In this document: one piece after another, positions 24,509 through 32,982 of the stretch
Numbering within the stretch: the stretch's first letter is position 1
Layout: each line of letters starts with the position of its first letter
NCBI GenBank assembly: GCA_017518415.1
Contig: JAFWVC010000044.1
Location: 1-37,916, forward strand
Source: Clostridia bacterium
GTDB taxonomy: Bacteria; Bacillota; Clostridia; Oscillospirales; Acutalibacteraceae
Direction of reading: 5' to 3'
Length of the DNA: 37,916 nucleotides
Notes under the pieces: generated by a model
The model's database searches: none
The model's input: the letters and a program-made list of their open reading frames with translations, nothing else
What the model was told of the DNA's origin: nothing
Translations under genes and position numbers: made by a program

Positions 24509-25762
24509 ATGACCGCTCCCGTTGTTTCGCAGCAAAGGCCCCGCTCGCTCAAAGTTCTCGCCTGCGGCCACTCCAACACCGCCGCCTCGGTCAAGTACCT
24601 GACCTCTGTTGCCCGGGATCTGGGGACGGATCTGTTCGTCGGCCTGAACTGGCGGGGCGACGCCAATTTCAAGACCTATCTGAGTTTGTACGAACAGCCG
24701 AACTGTTTTGCCTTCGGCAAGGGCAACGACACCCAGTTTGCCGGCGTCAACGTCGTCAAAGAGGAGACTTTTATTCAGCATCTGGAAGAGGAAAAATGGG
24801 ATATCGTCGTGCTGGACCAGGGCTTTCTGTATACGGAAAACCCGGGCAGCGAGGAAGATCTGCCGAAACTGATCCGAATCGTGCGGCAGCACTGTCCGGG
24901 CGCCCGGATTTTCTGCAACCTGCGCGCCCCGTATATGAAAGGCTGCCCCTATCGTTTGTTTCTGGAAAATTATGACGGCGATACGGATAAGATGTTCCGC
25001 CGGATCTGTCACGACGTGGCGACCTGTATGACGCCCAACCCGGACGTCAGCGCCATCATCCCCGCCGGCACGCTGATTGAAAGCCTCAAGACGTCAAAAT
25101 ACAAGCATTACCTGTACGCGGGGGACAAGGTCCACCTGAGCGTATACGGCTCTTATGCGGCCGGCGTGATGTGGTACGCCGCGCTGACCGGCGCTCCGGT
25201 GCAGGGGCTGACCTGGATGCCGGACGGCGTGGAGGCGGCGTTCCGGGATCTGGTCCTTCGGGCTGTGCCGCAGATCCTCGCCGACCCGTACCGGATCATC
25301 GACTTCGGCGCGGCCGGCAGCGAAGAAGACCCGGACAAAACCGTGATGATGAAGCCGACCAAGTCAATCGCCTACGTGGACGGCGGCTATTTTATCAAAG
25401 ACGACGGCGTGCTCGTACGGCAGAACGGCCGGGACGGCGTGGATCTTTGCGCGGCCGGCGGCCGGGAACAGCGCTGCGTCTGGGCCTTCACCAACGATAC
25501 GGTCGAGCGTTGTCCGTACCTCAATTACAGCCTGTGGAACGGGGGGATCACCCGTATCTGCGTGACCAAATTATGGGCCGACGGCCGGGACGATATCGAC
25601 TTGCCGGTCGACGTCGGCCCGCACAGCGTCAATATTGCCGAACTGGTCGCGCAGCAGGACGTGAAAACCGTCGGGTACACCTATGTTTCTGTGTATACCG
25701 CATCAGCCGAGCCGGTAAGCATCGCCCACTTCGGCCTGATGAACGAACAGATCGCCGGCTGA
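24509..25762 (+). CDS. DUF4886/SGNH-like protein without signal peptide (paralogue)
   Basis: A 417-residue tandem paralogue of the upstream gene, roughly two thirds identical by eye and alignable without net gaps: residues 20-22 GHS match 69-71 of the partner, and D206/H209 match D255/H258. The lipoprotein signal and linker are absent: the protein starts MTAPVVSQQRPRSLKVLACG. ATG 24509 is 8 bases behind AAAGGAG, and the longer open frame to 24476 adds no hydrophobic segment. It is thus predicted cytosolic, while its partner is exported. Function is unknown. The gap between the genes is 48 bases, so they likely form one operon. Confidence 0.75.
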   Translation: MTAPVVSQQRPRSLKVLACGHSNTAASVKYLTSVARDLGTDLFVGLNWRGDANFKTYLSLYEQPNCFAFGKGNDTQFAGVNVVKEETFIQHLEEEKWDIVVLDQGFLYTENPGSEEDLPKLIRIVRQHCPGARIFCNLRAPYMKGCPYRLFLENYDGDTDKMFRRICHDVATCMTPNPDVSAIIPAGTLIESLKTSKYKHYLYAGDKVHLSVYGSYAAGVMWYAALTGAPVQGLTWMPDGVEAAFRDLVLRAVPQILADPYRIIDFGAAGSEEDPDKTVMMKPTKSIAYVDGGYFIKDDGVLVRQNGRDGVDLCAAGGREQRCVWAFTNDTVERCPYLNYSLWNGGITRICVTKLWADGRDDIDLPVDVGPHSVNIAELVAQQDVKTVGYTYVSVYTASAEPVSIAHFGLMNEQIAG

Positions 25763-25832
25763 TTTTTCCGGCGCCGAAAGCGGATCGCAACAGCCGCCGG
25801 GCGGCTGCGGAACATAAACGGAGGAACCAAAT

Positions 25833-27035
25833 ATGCAAAAAATCACCATGAAGACACCGCTGGTGGAGATGGACGGGGACGAAATGACCCGCATCCTCTG
25901 GCAGGGAATCAAAGAAAAACTGCTGTTGCCTTTTATCGACCTGCGCTGTGAATACTACGACCTGGGTCTGCCCCACCGGGACGAGACCGACGACCGGGTC
26001 ACGGTGGAGGCGGCCAACGCGATCAAAAAATACGGCGTGGGCGTCAAATGCGCCACCATCACCCCCAACGCCCAGCGTGTGGAGGAATACGGCCTGAAAC
26101 AGATGTGGAAAAGCCCTAACGGAACGATCCGCGCCATTTTGGACGGCACCGTTTTCCGGGCGCCGATCGTCGTCAAGGGCATCCGCCCGTCGGTTTCCAC
26201 GTGGAAAAAGCCGATCACCATCGCCCGCCACGCCTACGGCGACATCTATAAAAACAGCGAACTGTACGTGCCGGCCGGCGCCACGGCCGACCTGGCCGTC
26301 ACCAGGGCCGACGGTTCGGTCGAAACCAAGCGCATCCATACGTTTGAAACCGGCGGCGGCGTCATCATGGGCATGCACAATACCGATGCATCGATCGAAA
26401 GCTTTGCCCGCGCCTGTTTCCAATATGCCCTCTCCGTCAAGCAGGACCTGTGGTTCTCCACCAAGGACACTATTTCCAAAATCTATGACCACCGCTTCAA
26501 GGACATCTTTGCCGAGCTGTATGAGCGGGAGTACCGCGCCGCCTTTGAGCAGGCCGGCATCACCTTCTTTTATACCCTGATCGACGACGCGGTGGCGCGC
26601 GTCATCCGCTCCGAGGGCGGGTTTATCTGGGCCTGCAAGAACTACGACGGCGACGTCATGAGTGATATGGTGGCCACCGCCTTCGGCTCGCTGGCGATGA
26701 TGACCAGCGTACTTGTCTCGCCCGACGGGCTGTATGAATACGAGGCGGCCCACGGCACCGTGACGCGCCATTATTACAAGCACCTCAACGGCGAGCCGAC
26801 CTCCACCAACTCGGTCGCGACCATCTTCGCGTGGTCCGGCGCGCTGCGCAAACGCGCGCAGCTGGACGCGCTGCCCGATCTGGAGGCCTTTGCCGACCGC
26901 CTGGAAAAGGCCACCCTCGACACCATTGAGGCCGGTGTGATGACCGGCGACCTGTACCTGCTGTCCGACCTGCCGAACAAGCAAAAGGTCAGCACCCTCG
27001 GCTTCCTCGACGCGGTCGCGTCGAGATTGGCCTGA
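25833..27035 (+). CDS. icd: NADP-dependent isocitrate dehydrogenase, eukaryote-like type
   Basis: Oxidative decarboxylation of isocitrate to 2-oxoglutarate, here feeding glutamate synthesis. The 400-residue protein belongs to the dimeric class found in eukaryotes and some bacteria: [12 protein letters not shown], the isocitrate-binding [26 protein letters not shown], the catalytic Lys region [16 protein letters not shown], metal ligands in YTLIDDAVA and NYDGDVMSD, and HGTVTRHYY whose Arg-His indicates NADP. ATG 25833 follows CGGAGG. Citrate synthase and aconitase are not adjacent. The gene is followed by a long inverted repeat shared with the convergent binding-protein gene. Confidence 0.95.
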   Translation: MQKITMKTPLVEMDGDEMTRILWQGIKEKLLLPFIDLRCEYYDLGLPHRDETDDRVTVEAANAIKKYGVGVKCATITPNAQRVEEYGLKQMWKSPNGTIRAILDGTVFRAPIVVKGIRPSVSTWKKPITIARHAYGDIYKNSELYVPAGATADLAVTRADGSVETKRIHTFETGGGVIMGMHNTDASIESFARACFQYALSVKQDLWFSTKDTISKIYDHRFKDIFAELYEREYRAAFEQAGITFFYTLIDDAVARVIRSEGGFIWACKNYDGDVMSDMVATAFGSLAMMTSVLVSPDGLYEYEAAHGTVTRHYYKHLNGEPTSTNSVATIFAWSGALRKRAQLDALPDLEAFADRLEKATLDTIEAGVMTGDLYLLSDLPNKQKVSTLGFLDAVASRLA

Positions 27036-27064
27036 CCGGCCGTCTCCGGCGGCCGACGTACCGG

Positions 27065-27110
27065 AAAAAAGCAAAGCCCCCTGCTCTCCGCGGAGAGCAG
27101 GGGGCTTTGC
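27065..27110 (-). terminator. Strong terminator of the sugar-binding protein gene
   Basis: A perfect 20+20-base inverted repeat (27071-27090 with 27091-27110) is followed on the minus strand by six T (27070-27065). On the plus strand no T run follows, so it mainly ends the minus-strand transcript, but the hairpin may also slow icd read-through. Confidence 0.9.
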
Positions 27111-27124
27111 ACCGTATAAAAGGA

Positions 27125-28423
27125 TCAGCCCTGTTGTTGCATCAGGGAGGTAATGGTGTTGTAGGCGGCGTCAAGCGCATCCTTCGCGGAGGAGGTGCCG
27201 TTCATGGCCGCCTCGATCGCGCGGTAGATGGCCTCGTCCATTTCCTTCCAGCCTTCGACGCCCGGGGTGGCTTTGGCGTACTTGTTCTGCTCCAGGATGA
27301 TCTTCCAGTCATCGGTCTTGAAGTAAGAGCCTTCCAGCGCATGCTTCAGCGACGGGATGAAGTACAGCGGCTTGCAGTAGTCGATCTGATAATCTTCGTT
27401 GGTGCAGTAGAACTTCAGGAAGTCGAACGCCTCCTGCGGATGTTTGCACTGAGAGGTAATGGCGTAGCAGTACAGGCCCAGGCCGGTGTACGGCGGCACG
27501 CCCTCTTTCAGCACCGGCTGCACCGCCACGCCGTAGTTGGCGGCGGTGGAGGAAGCCAGGCCCTGATAGAACCAGATGGTCACGTCGTTGGCCATGGCGA
27601 CGTTGCCGGCCCAGAACCCGTCGGCTACGTGGTCATGTACGTCGCAGAAGCCGGAGTTTTTGAAATCGACCAGCAGCTGCAGAGCCTCGACGGCCTCCGG
27701 GCTGTTGATGGTGCACTCGGTCAGGTCGGCGTTGAAGACGTCGCCGCCCATGCGCCACAGGTACCAGTAATAGTGGAAGGTGCCCCACGCGATGTAAGTG
27801 GTGGTCTCCGCGTCGAACGGGCCGGTGTAAGCCCACTTACCGCTGTCGGTGCCGTAGTGCGCCTTGATTTTGTTGGCGACGTTCTTCATTTCGTCCAGCG
27901 TGGTCGGGACCGATACGCCGACGGCGTCCAGCATGTCCCTGTTGTACATGAAGTTGATGATGTTGGAGTCGAACGGCAGGCTGTAGATCTTGCCGGCCGG
28001 GTCGGCGTTGGCCGCGTTCCAGCAGGTTTCGGTGAACAGGTCCTTAATCTCGGCGGCGCCGTAGGGCGTCAGGTCGATGGTGTAGCCGAGCTTGCCGCAG
28101 GACAGCATGTAGTCGGACGGGGAGCACAGCATGTCGGGAGCCGTGCCGGCGCCGATGGCCATCTTCATGGTAGACAGCAGGTTCGGGCTGGAATCCGGGA
28201 TAGCTTCCATGACGATGGAAACGTCCTCATGCTCGCTCTCGTAATCGGCAATGCCGGTGAACAGAACGTCTTTGCTGGTCTCCCAAAGGACCAGTTTGGT
28301 TTTGCCGGAAGACTGGCTGTTGGGCGTGCTGTTCGTCGGGGTGCTGGTGTCGCCGCCGCCGCAGCCGGCAATACAAGCCGTCAACAGGGCAACCGTCACC
28401 AACAGGAGCAACAGTTTTCTCAT
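27125..28423 (-). CDS. ABC transporter sugar-binding lipoprotein
   Basis: A 432-residue extracellular solute-binding protein of the family 1 (MalE/UgpB-like) type. The signal peptide starts MRKLLLLLVTVALLTACIAG, and a lipobox IAGC places the lipid on Cys21; a Ser/Thr/Asn-rich linker follows. The mature part starts KLVLWETSKDV and has AIGAGTAPDMLCSP, PFDSNIINFMYNRDML and a Trp/Tyr/Phe-rich centre fit for stacking sugars. ATG 28423 follows TTGGAGG; the upstream extension in frame is rejected. No permease or ATPase genes are adjacent, so it is an orphan that would need partners elsewhere. The ligand is unknown. Confidence 0.92.
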   Translation of the reverse strand: MRKLLLLLVTVALLTACIAGCGGGDTSTPTNSTPNSQSSGKTKLVLWETSKDVLFTGIADYESEHEDVSIVMEAIPDSSPNLLSTMKMAIGAGTAPDMLCSPSDYMLSCGKLGYTIDLTPYGAAEIKDLFTETCWNAANADPAGKIYSLPFDSNIINFMYNRDMLDAVGVSVPTTLDEMKNVANKIKAHYGTDSGKWAYTGPFDAETTTYIAWGTFHYYWYLWRMGGDVFNADLTECTINSPEAVEALQLLVDFKNSGFCDVHDHVADGFWAGNVAMANDVTIWFYQGLASSTAANYGVAVQPVLKEGVPPYTGLGLYCYAITSQCKHPQEAFDFLKFYCTNEDYQIDYCKPLYFIPSLKHALEGSYFKTDDWKIILEQNKYAKATPGVEGWKEMDEAIYRAIEAAMNGTSSAKDALDAAYNTITSLMQQQG

Positions 28424-28476
28424 GATTTTTACCTCCAAATAGTAGTTTTGGCAGCTCCCTGCCACGGGAAGGTCCC

Positions 28477-28490
28477 TTTATACGGTTTAA
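28477..28490 (-). promoter_or_regulatory. cre-like site downstream of the binding-protein promoter
   Basis: On the minus strand TTAAACCGTATAAA matches the CcpA cre consensus (TGWAANCGNTNWCA) at most but not all positions, and it sits just after the -10 box where CcpA commonly represses. The match is imperfect and the call is tentative. Confidence 0.3.
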
Positions 28491-28492
28491 TC

Positions 28493-28501
28493 ATTATACC
28501 A
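28493..28501 (-). promoter_or_regulatory. Extended -10 promoter of the binding-protein gene
   Basis: On the minus strand TGGTATAAT (28501-28493) is an extended -10 box; the -35 region at 17 bp is not recognisable. The leader is about 60 bases. Confidence 0.65.
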
Positions 28502-28647
28502 TAGTCGCCGGCAGTTATCTATATACGAACTATCCAAATGCGGATCTTTTTTTTCAACAACTTGCACAAGCGCTTTGCATATGGAATCCGTTTTCCGACA
28601 GCATTCTGTCCGTTTTGCCCGGCGGCAGGAAAAAATGCGGCCGCGCC

Positions 28648-28676
28648 TTGCTTTTGCAGGCAAAGGATGATACAAT
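28648..28676 (+). promoter_or_regulatory. Promoter-like sequence pointing antisense into pduL
   Basis: TTGCTT (28648-28653), a 17-base spacer and TACAAT (28671-28676) followed by AAAATC, the same downstream context as the hprK and pfkA -10 boxes. No plus-strand gene starts before 29402, so a transcript would run antisense to the PduL gene. Confidence 0.45.
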
Positions 28677-28707
28677 AAAATCGGTTGCCGCGGCAGGGGC
28701 CGGCGGA

Positions 28708-29283
28708 TCAGTCGAGCACTTCGCCGAAGGTGCCGGCAAACGCGCAGGCGGCGTTGGCTTCATCGGTGTCAATGTGCATAGCCAGCGCGAAGGATTCGCT
28801 TACGCGTACGACCACGTCGCCGAATACGGTGCTGCGGTCGGCGTTGTCGATGCGCACCCGCACGATCTGCTTGTCGGTCACGCCGAAAGCGGCGGCGTCC
28901 GCCGGGGTCATGTGAATATGACGCTTGGCGGCGATGACGCCTTCGGCAATTTCCACCTCGCCGGCCGGGCCGACCAGTTTGCAGGCGCCGGAGCCGGCGA
29001 TGTCGCCGGATTCACGGATAGGCGCCGTCACGCCGATGGAACGCGCGTCGGTCAGCGACAGTTCGACTTGGGTGGCCTTGCGCACCGGGCCGAGGATGCT
29101 CACGCCGGACAGCGTCTTCTTCGGGCCGACGACGTCGACGCGCTCAAAGCAGGCGAACTGCCCGGGCTGAGACAAATCTTTTTTCTTGGTCAACTGATAC
29201 CCGGCGCCGAAAAGCGTTTCGAGATCCTTCTGCGACACGTGCACGTGCCGGGCGGAGGTTTCCACCATTACCTTTTTTTCCAT
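28708..29283 (-). CDS. pduL: PduL-type phosphate acyltransferase
   Basis: Interconverts acyl-CoA and acyl-phosphate; in bacteria without Pta it acts as phosphotransacetylase in acetate formation. The 191 residues hold two PduL domains with the zinc-binding His motifs SARHVHVS near residue 10 and AAKRHIHM in the middle, and the closing AMHIDTDEANA. There is no N-terminal encapsulation helix: the protein starts directly at the first domain, so it is cytosolic and not a microcompartment enzyme. No microcompartment genes and no acetate kinase are adjacent. ATG 29283 follows GAAAGGAAG. It is monocistronic behind a good promoter. Confidence 0.93.
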   Translation of the reverse strand: MEKKVMVETSARHVHVSQKDLETLFGAGYQLTKKKDLSQPGQFACFERVDVVGPKKTLSGVSILGPVRKATQVELSLTDARSIGVTAPIRESGDIAGSGACKLVGPAGEVEIAEGVIAAKRHIHMTPADAAAFGVTDKQIVRVRIDNADRSTVFGDVVVRVSESFALAMHIDTDEANAACAFAGTFGEVLD

Positions 29284-29344
29284 TACTTAATACTTCCTTT
29301 CAGCGGCAGCGGCACAGCCGCCCCGCATTTTATTACCAAGGGGT

Positions 29345-29373
29345 ATTGTACTGCAAATCATTTCGTTTTTCAA
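29345..29373 (-). promoter_or_regulatory. pduL promoter
   Basis: On the minus strand TTGAAA (29373-29368), a 17-base spacer and TACAAT (29350-29345). It lies in the gap shared with the divergent udg gene. Confidence 0.82.
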
Positions 29374-29401
29374 GAGCATAATCCGAAAAGGAGCGGTTCC
29401 G

Positions 29402-29998
29402 ATGGAAAAAACTTTACAGCAGCTGCGGCAGCAATGCCTCGGCTGCACCGCCTGCCCTCTGGCGCAGACACGCACCAACGTTGTGTTCGGCACCGGCCGG
29501 GAGGATGCGGAGATTCTGTTGATCGGCGAGGGCCCCGGCGAAAATGAAGATTTGACCGGCCAGCCCTTCGTCGGGCGCGGCGGACAGCTGCTGGATAAAA
29601 TGCTGGCGGCGGTCGGTTTGTCCCGTAAGGAGAACGTATATATCGCCAACATGGTCAAGTGCCGCCCGCCCCACAACCGGGATCCGCTGCCGGAGGAGCA
29701 GGAGCAGTGCATGACCTGGCTGCGGCAGCAAACGGCCATCCTGCGGCCCAAGATCATCGTCTGCCTGGGCCGCATTTCCGCCTGCCGTATCATCGACCCC
29801 GCCTTTAAGGTGACCAGGCAGCACGGCGTGTTCATCGAGCGCAAGGGCGTCTGGCTGATGGGCACGCTTCATCCGGCCGCCCTGCTGCGCAACCCGACGC
29901 AGAAACCGGCCGCCTTCGCCGATTTTCTGGCCTTGCGGGACAAGATCGGCGAGTGCTGCACTCATACTCAACTTATCTATCAGGAGGAAAGCGTATGA
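29402..29998 (+). CDS. Uracil-DNA glycosylase, family 4 (Fe-S)
   Basis: Removes uracil from DNA at the start of base excision repair. The 198 residues have the family 4 pattern: Fe-S cysteines at 15, 18, 87 and 103 (the spacing of the thermophilic enzymes), GEGPGENEDLTGQPFVG in the active site, CRPPHNRDP, and HPAALLR near the C-terminus. A longer tail than minimal family members follows. ATG 29402 is behind AAAAGGAG. Its stop overlaps the tldD start (ATGA), an unexpected coupling of repair with a peptide-processing protease. Confidence 0.93.
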   Translation: MEKTLQQLRQQCLGCTACPLAQTRTNVVFGTGREDAEILLIGEGPGENEDLTGQPFVGRGGQLLDKMLAAVGLSRKENVYIANMVKCRPPHNRDPLPEEQEQCMTWLRQQTAILRPKIIVCLGRISACRIIDPAFKVTRQHGVFIERKGVWLMGTLHPAALLRNPTQKPAAFADFLALRDKIGECCTHTQLIYQEESV

Positions 29999-31380
29999 TC
30001 CGACCCGATACCGCCGAACGCGTGCTGACCGCCGCCCTGCAATCCGGCGGAGATTTTGCCGAGATCTTTTTGGAGGACACTGAGGAAAACACGGTGCACA
30101 TGATCGACGACAAGGTGGAAAACGCCACCCATAGCCATAGCCACGGCGCCGGCATCCGGGTGCTTACAGGCACCAACTGTGTGTACGTATACACCGGGGA
30201 TACCGGGGAGACGGCGCTGCTGCGCGCCGCGGCCGCCGCCGCGGCCGCCGTCAAAGGCGGCGATATCCTGCGGCCGCAGCCGTTTGTGCCTCGTCAGTAC
30301 GGCCGGGCGCCCGCCGTCCCGGCCGCGGGGGTGGACAATCCCCGCCGCATTGCGCTGCTGCGCGCCGGCTATCAGGCCGCGCGGCAGGCTTCGGCCGATA
30401 TTTCGCAGGTATCCGCCAATATACGGGACGAGGACCAGCGCATTCTGGTCTGCAACAGCCGGGGCGTCTTCGCCGAAGACAGGCGGACCCGTGCGCTGCT
30501 GGCCGTATCGGCCGTCGCCTCCGGCGGCGGCGAGGTGCAGACCGGGCAACAGAGTTTCGGCTTCGGCAAAGGATACGAGGGGTTTGACGGCGCGGATCTT
30601 GCCGCCGTCGGGCGCAAGGCCGCCGACATGGCCCTGACCATGCTGCGCGCGCCGGAGTGCCCGGCGGGACAGTTCCCCGTGGTCATCGGCCCGGGGTTCG
30701 GCGGCGTCATCTTCCACGAAGCCTGCGGCCATTCGCTGGAAGCCACCTCCGTGGCCAAAGGCAACTCGGAGTTCTGCGGCAAGCTGGGGCAGAAGATCGC
30801 CGACAAACGGGTGACCGCCGTCGACGACGGCACCATCCCGGGCGCCTGGGGCAGCCTGGGGATCGACGACGAGGGCACGCCGACGCGCAAAAATGTTTTG
30901 ATCGAGCACGGCGTGCTCAAAGGATATATGATCGACCTGCTCGGCAGCATCCGGATGGGGATGCCGGTCACCGGCAGCAGCCGCCGCGAAAGTTACTGCT
31001 ACGCCCCCACCTCCCGGATGACCAACACCTACATTGCCGCCGGCGAGGACGACGATGAAGAGATGCTGCGCACCCTGGGCGAGGGGCTGTACGCCTGCTC
31101 GATGGGCGGCGGCTCGGTCAACCCGCTGACGGGTGAGTTCAATTTTTCCGTCAACGAAGGGTATTGGGTGCGGGACGGCCGCATCCTTTGTCCGGTCCGG
31201 GGCGCGACGCTGATCGGCAAAGGTTCGCAGGTGTTGCAGCGCATCGACCGGGTGGGCCGCGGGCAAACGCTCAGCCCCGGCATGTGCGGCTCGGTCTCGG
31301 GCAGTGTGCCCGTCAACGTGGGCCAGCCGCAGATCCGTGTACGCGAACTGACCGTCGGCGGTAAAGGGGAGGCGCTTTGA
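29995..31380 (+). CDS. tldD: TldD metalloprotease subunit
   Basis: Catalytic partner of the TldD/TldE protease, which processes unstructured peptides such as microcin B17 precursor and CcdA. The 461 residues contain the metal motif HEACGH (HExxxH) at 241-246 and the C-terminal metal Cys in GMCGSVSGSVPV. Conserved GSSRRESYCYAPTSRMTNTY and SMGGGSVNPLTGEFNF are also present. ATG 29995 lies behind CAGGAGG and overlaps the udg stop; the open frame to 29953 is rejected. pmbA (tldE) follows at once, giving the whole heterodimer. No RiPP precursor was recognised nearby. Confidence 0.95.
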   Translation: MIRPDTAERVLTAALQSGGDFAEIFLEDTEENTVHMIDDKVENATHSHSHGAGIRVLTGTNCVYVYTGDTGETALLRAAAAAAAAVKGGDILRPQPFVPRQYGRAPAVPAAGVDNPRRIALLRAGYQAARQASADISQVSANIRDEDQRILVCNSRGVFAEDRRTRALLAVSAVASGGGEVQTGQQSFGFGKGYEGFDGADLAAVGRKAADMALTMLRAPECPAGQFPVVIGPGFGGVIFHEACGHSLEATSVAKGNSEFCGKLGQKIADKRVTAVDDGTIPGAWGSLGIDDEGTPTRKNVLIEHGVLKGYMIDLLGSIRMGMPVTGSSRRESYCYAPTSRMTNTYIAAGEDDDEEMLRTLGEGLYACSMGGGSVNPLTGEFNFSVNEGYWVRDGRILCPVRGATLIGKGSQVLQRIDRVGRGQTLSPGMCGSVSGSVPVNVGQPQIRVRELTVGGKGEAL

Positions 31381-31381
31381 T

Positions 31382-32725
31382 ATGACTTTTGAAGCTTTTC
31401 GCAAAGCCGCGTTTGAAGCGGCGCTGGCCGCCGGCTGCACCACCGCGGAGACCTGTTTTTCCGAGGAGGAAAGTTTCTGCGCGCAGGTGCTGGACCAACA
31501 GCTGGAAAAATATACCGTCAGCCTGTCCTGCGCGCTCGGGCTGCGGGTGCAGTATCAGGGCCGCAACGGCTACGCCTACACCGAACAGCTGGAAAACCCG
31601 GAGCAGTTGGTAGCCCGGGCGCTCGACAACGCCCGCGTCATCGAAAACACCGACGATCATCCCATGATGGGCCCGTGCGCCTACCGGCCCGTCGCCCTGC
31701 CGGAGGACCCCTGCGCCGGGCTGAGCGAAGCGGAGAAGATCGCGCTGGCGATGGACCTGGAAAAGCAGGCGCTGGCCGCCGATCCCCGCGTCGACCGGGT
31801 GGAGACCGCGCTGGTCGAAACCGGGCACGGCACCCTGCGCCTCGACAACACGCTCGGCCTGTCCGCCACGCGGCAGGACCGGTTTTCCCTCAGCTACGTA
31901 TGCGCCATCCTCAAACAGGGCGATCAGGTGCAGGACGGCGCAGCTTTTCGGGTGCGCGGCGAGGTGAAGGACACCGCCGCCTGCGCGGCGGAAGCGGCGG
32001 CGGAAGCGGCCTGCCGGTTTGACGCGCAATCGGCGGCGCCGGGCACCTATCCGGTCGTGTTCCGCTACGACGCGGCCGCCGACCTGCTGGCCGCCTTTGC
32101 TTCGGTATTCAGCGCGGACGCCGCCCAAAAGGGGCTGTCGCTGCTGGCCGGGCAGGAGGGGCAGCGCATCGCCTCCGAGGCCGTCACCATCATGGACGAT
32201 CCGTTCCACCCGTATGCCCCGCGCGCCTTTGACGACGAAGGCGTGCCGTCGCTGACCAAAGCCGTGGTGGAAAAGGGCGTGCTCAAAACGCTGCTGCACA
32301 ACCTGAAAACGGCCCGCAAAGCCGGCGTCTCCTCCACATCCAACGCCTCGCGCGGGTCGGTCGGCTCGCCGGTGGGCGTGGCTCCCTCCAATTTTTACAT
32401 CGTGCCGGGGGAGAAAACGCGGGAACAGCTGCTGGCCGACATGGGCGACGGCTTGCTGATCACCGAGGTGTCCGGTCTGCATGCCGGCCTCAACCCCGTT
32501 TCCGGCGATTTTTCACTGCTGGCCCGCGGCATGCGGGTGGAAAACGGCCGCTGCACCGTTCCGGTGGAACAGATCACGGTAGCCGGGCAATTCCTGCAGC
32601 TGCTCAAACACGTCCGGGCCGTCGGATCGGACCTGAAGTTCGGCTTCCCGGGCAGCGTCAACATCGCCTCTCCCAGCCTGCTGGTCGACGACATAAAAAT
32701 TGCCGGAAAAGACCTTGCAAAGTAA
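31382..32725 (+). CDS. pmbA: TldE/PmbA protease subunit
   Basis: Non-catalytic partner of TldD, 447 residues. It shares the fold (FSEEESFCAQVLDQQLEKYT, GLRVQYQGRNGYAYTE) but lacks HExxxH. Typical TldE features are ASEAVTIMDDPF, STSNASRGSVGSP, a NFYIVPGEKTREQLL stretch and the C-terminal LLKHVRAVGSDLKFG. ATG 31382 starts one base after the tldD stop, with GGGGAGG upstream inside tldD. The 3' end contains the promoter of the next small gene. Confidence 0.94.
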   Translation: MTFEAFRKAAFEAALAAGCTTAETCFSEEESFCAQVLDQQLEKYTVSLSCALGLRVQYQGRNGYAYTEQLENPEQLVARALDNARVIENTDDHPMMGPCAYRPVALPEDPCAGLSEAEKIALAMDLEKQALAADPRVDRVETALVETGHGTLRLDNTLGLSATRQDRFSLSYVCAILKQGDQVQDGAAFRVRGEVKDTAACAAEAAAEAACRFDAQSAAPGTYPVVFRYDAAADLLAAFASVFSADAAQKGLSLLAGQEGQRIASEAVTIMDDPFHPYAPRAFDDEGVPSLTKAVVEKGVLKTLLHNLKTARKAGVSSTSNASRGSVGSPVGVAPSNFYIVPGEKTREQLLADMGDGLLITEVSGLHAGLNPVSGDFSLLARGMRVENGRCTVPVEQITVAGQFLQLLKHVRAVGSDLKFGFPGSVNIASPSLLVDDIKIAGKDLAK

Positions 32726-32743
32726 CGGCGATTCGGTTATACT
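32715..32743 (+). promoter_or_regulatory. Promoter of the DUF1858 gene, inside the end of pmbA
   Basis: TTGCAA (32715-32720), a 17-base spacer and TATACT (32738-32743). It overlaps the last codons and stop of pmbA and starts transcription about 15-20 bases before the ATG. Confidence 0.78.
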
Positions 32744-32765
32744 GAAAATGAAGGAAGTGATTGCA

Positions 32766-32966
32766 ATGGATCCCGTTACCAAAGATTCCGTCATCGGCGA
32801 CGTATTGGACGCCGATCCCACCACCGCCCCTTTCTTTATTGAAATGGGGATGCATTGTCTGGGCTGCCCGGCCGCCCGCGGCGAAAGCATCGAACAGGCC
32901 TGCCAGGTCCACGGCGTGAGCTGTGACGAGCTGGTCAAAAAGATCAACGCGCATCTGGCCCGGTAA
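32766..32966 (+). CDS. DUF1858 small redox disulfide protein
   Basis: A 66-residue protein of the DUF1858 family, sometimes called hybrid-cluster-protein-associated redox disulfide domain. It starts MDPVTKDSVIGDVLDADP and has GMHCLGCPAARGESIEQAC with CxxC at 31-34 and further Cys residues later. The family lies near or within Fe-S and redox proteins, and its precise function is unknown. ATG 32766 follows AAGGAAG at 8 bases; in-frame starts further upstream lie before that site. It has its own promoter and terminator, so it is expressed independently. No hybrid cluster protein is nearby. Confidence 0.85.
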   Translation: MDPVTKDSVIGDVLDADPTTAPFFIEMGMHCLGCPAARGESIEQACQVHGVSCDELVKKINAHLAR

Positions 32967-32982
32967 CAATCGATTGGTGAAA

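Noticed and set aside
27071..27110. 40-base perfect inverted repeat as a mobile-element end
   Set aside because: It has almost no loop, one copy only, no transposase nearby and a T run on the minus strand right behind the binding-protein stop, which fits a terminator.
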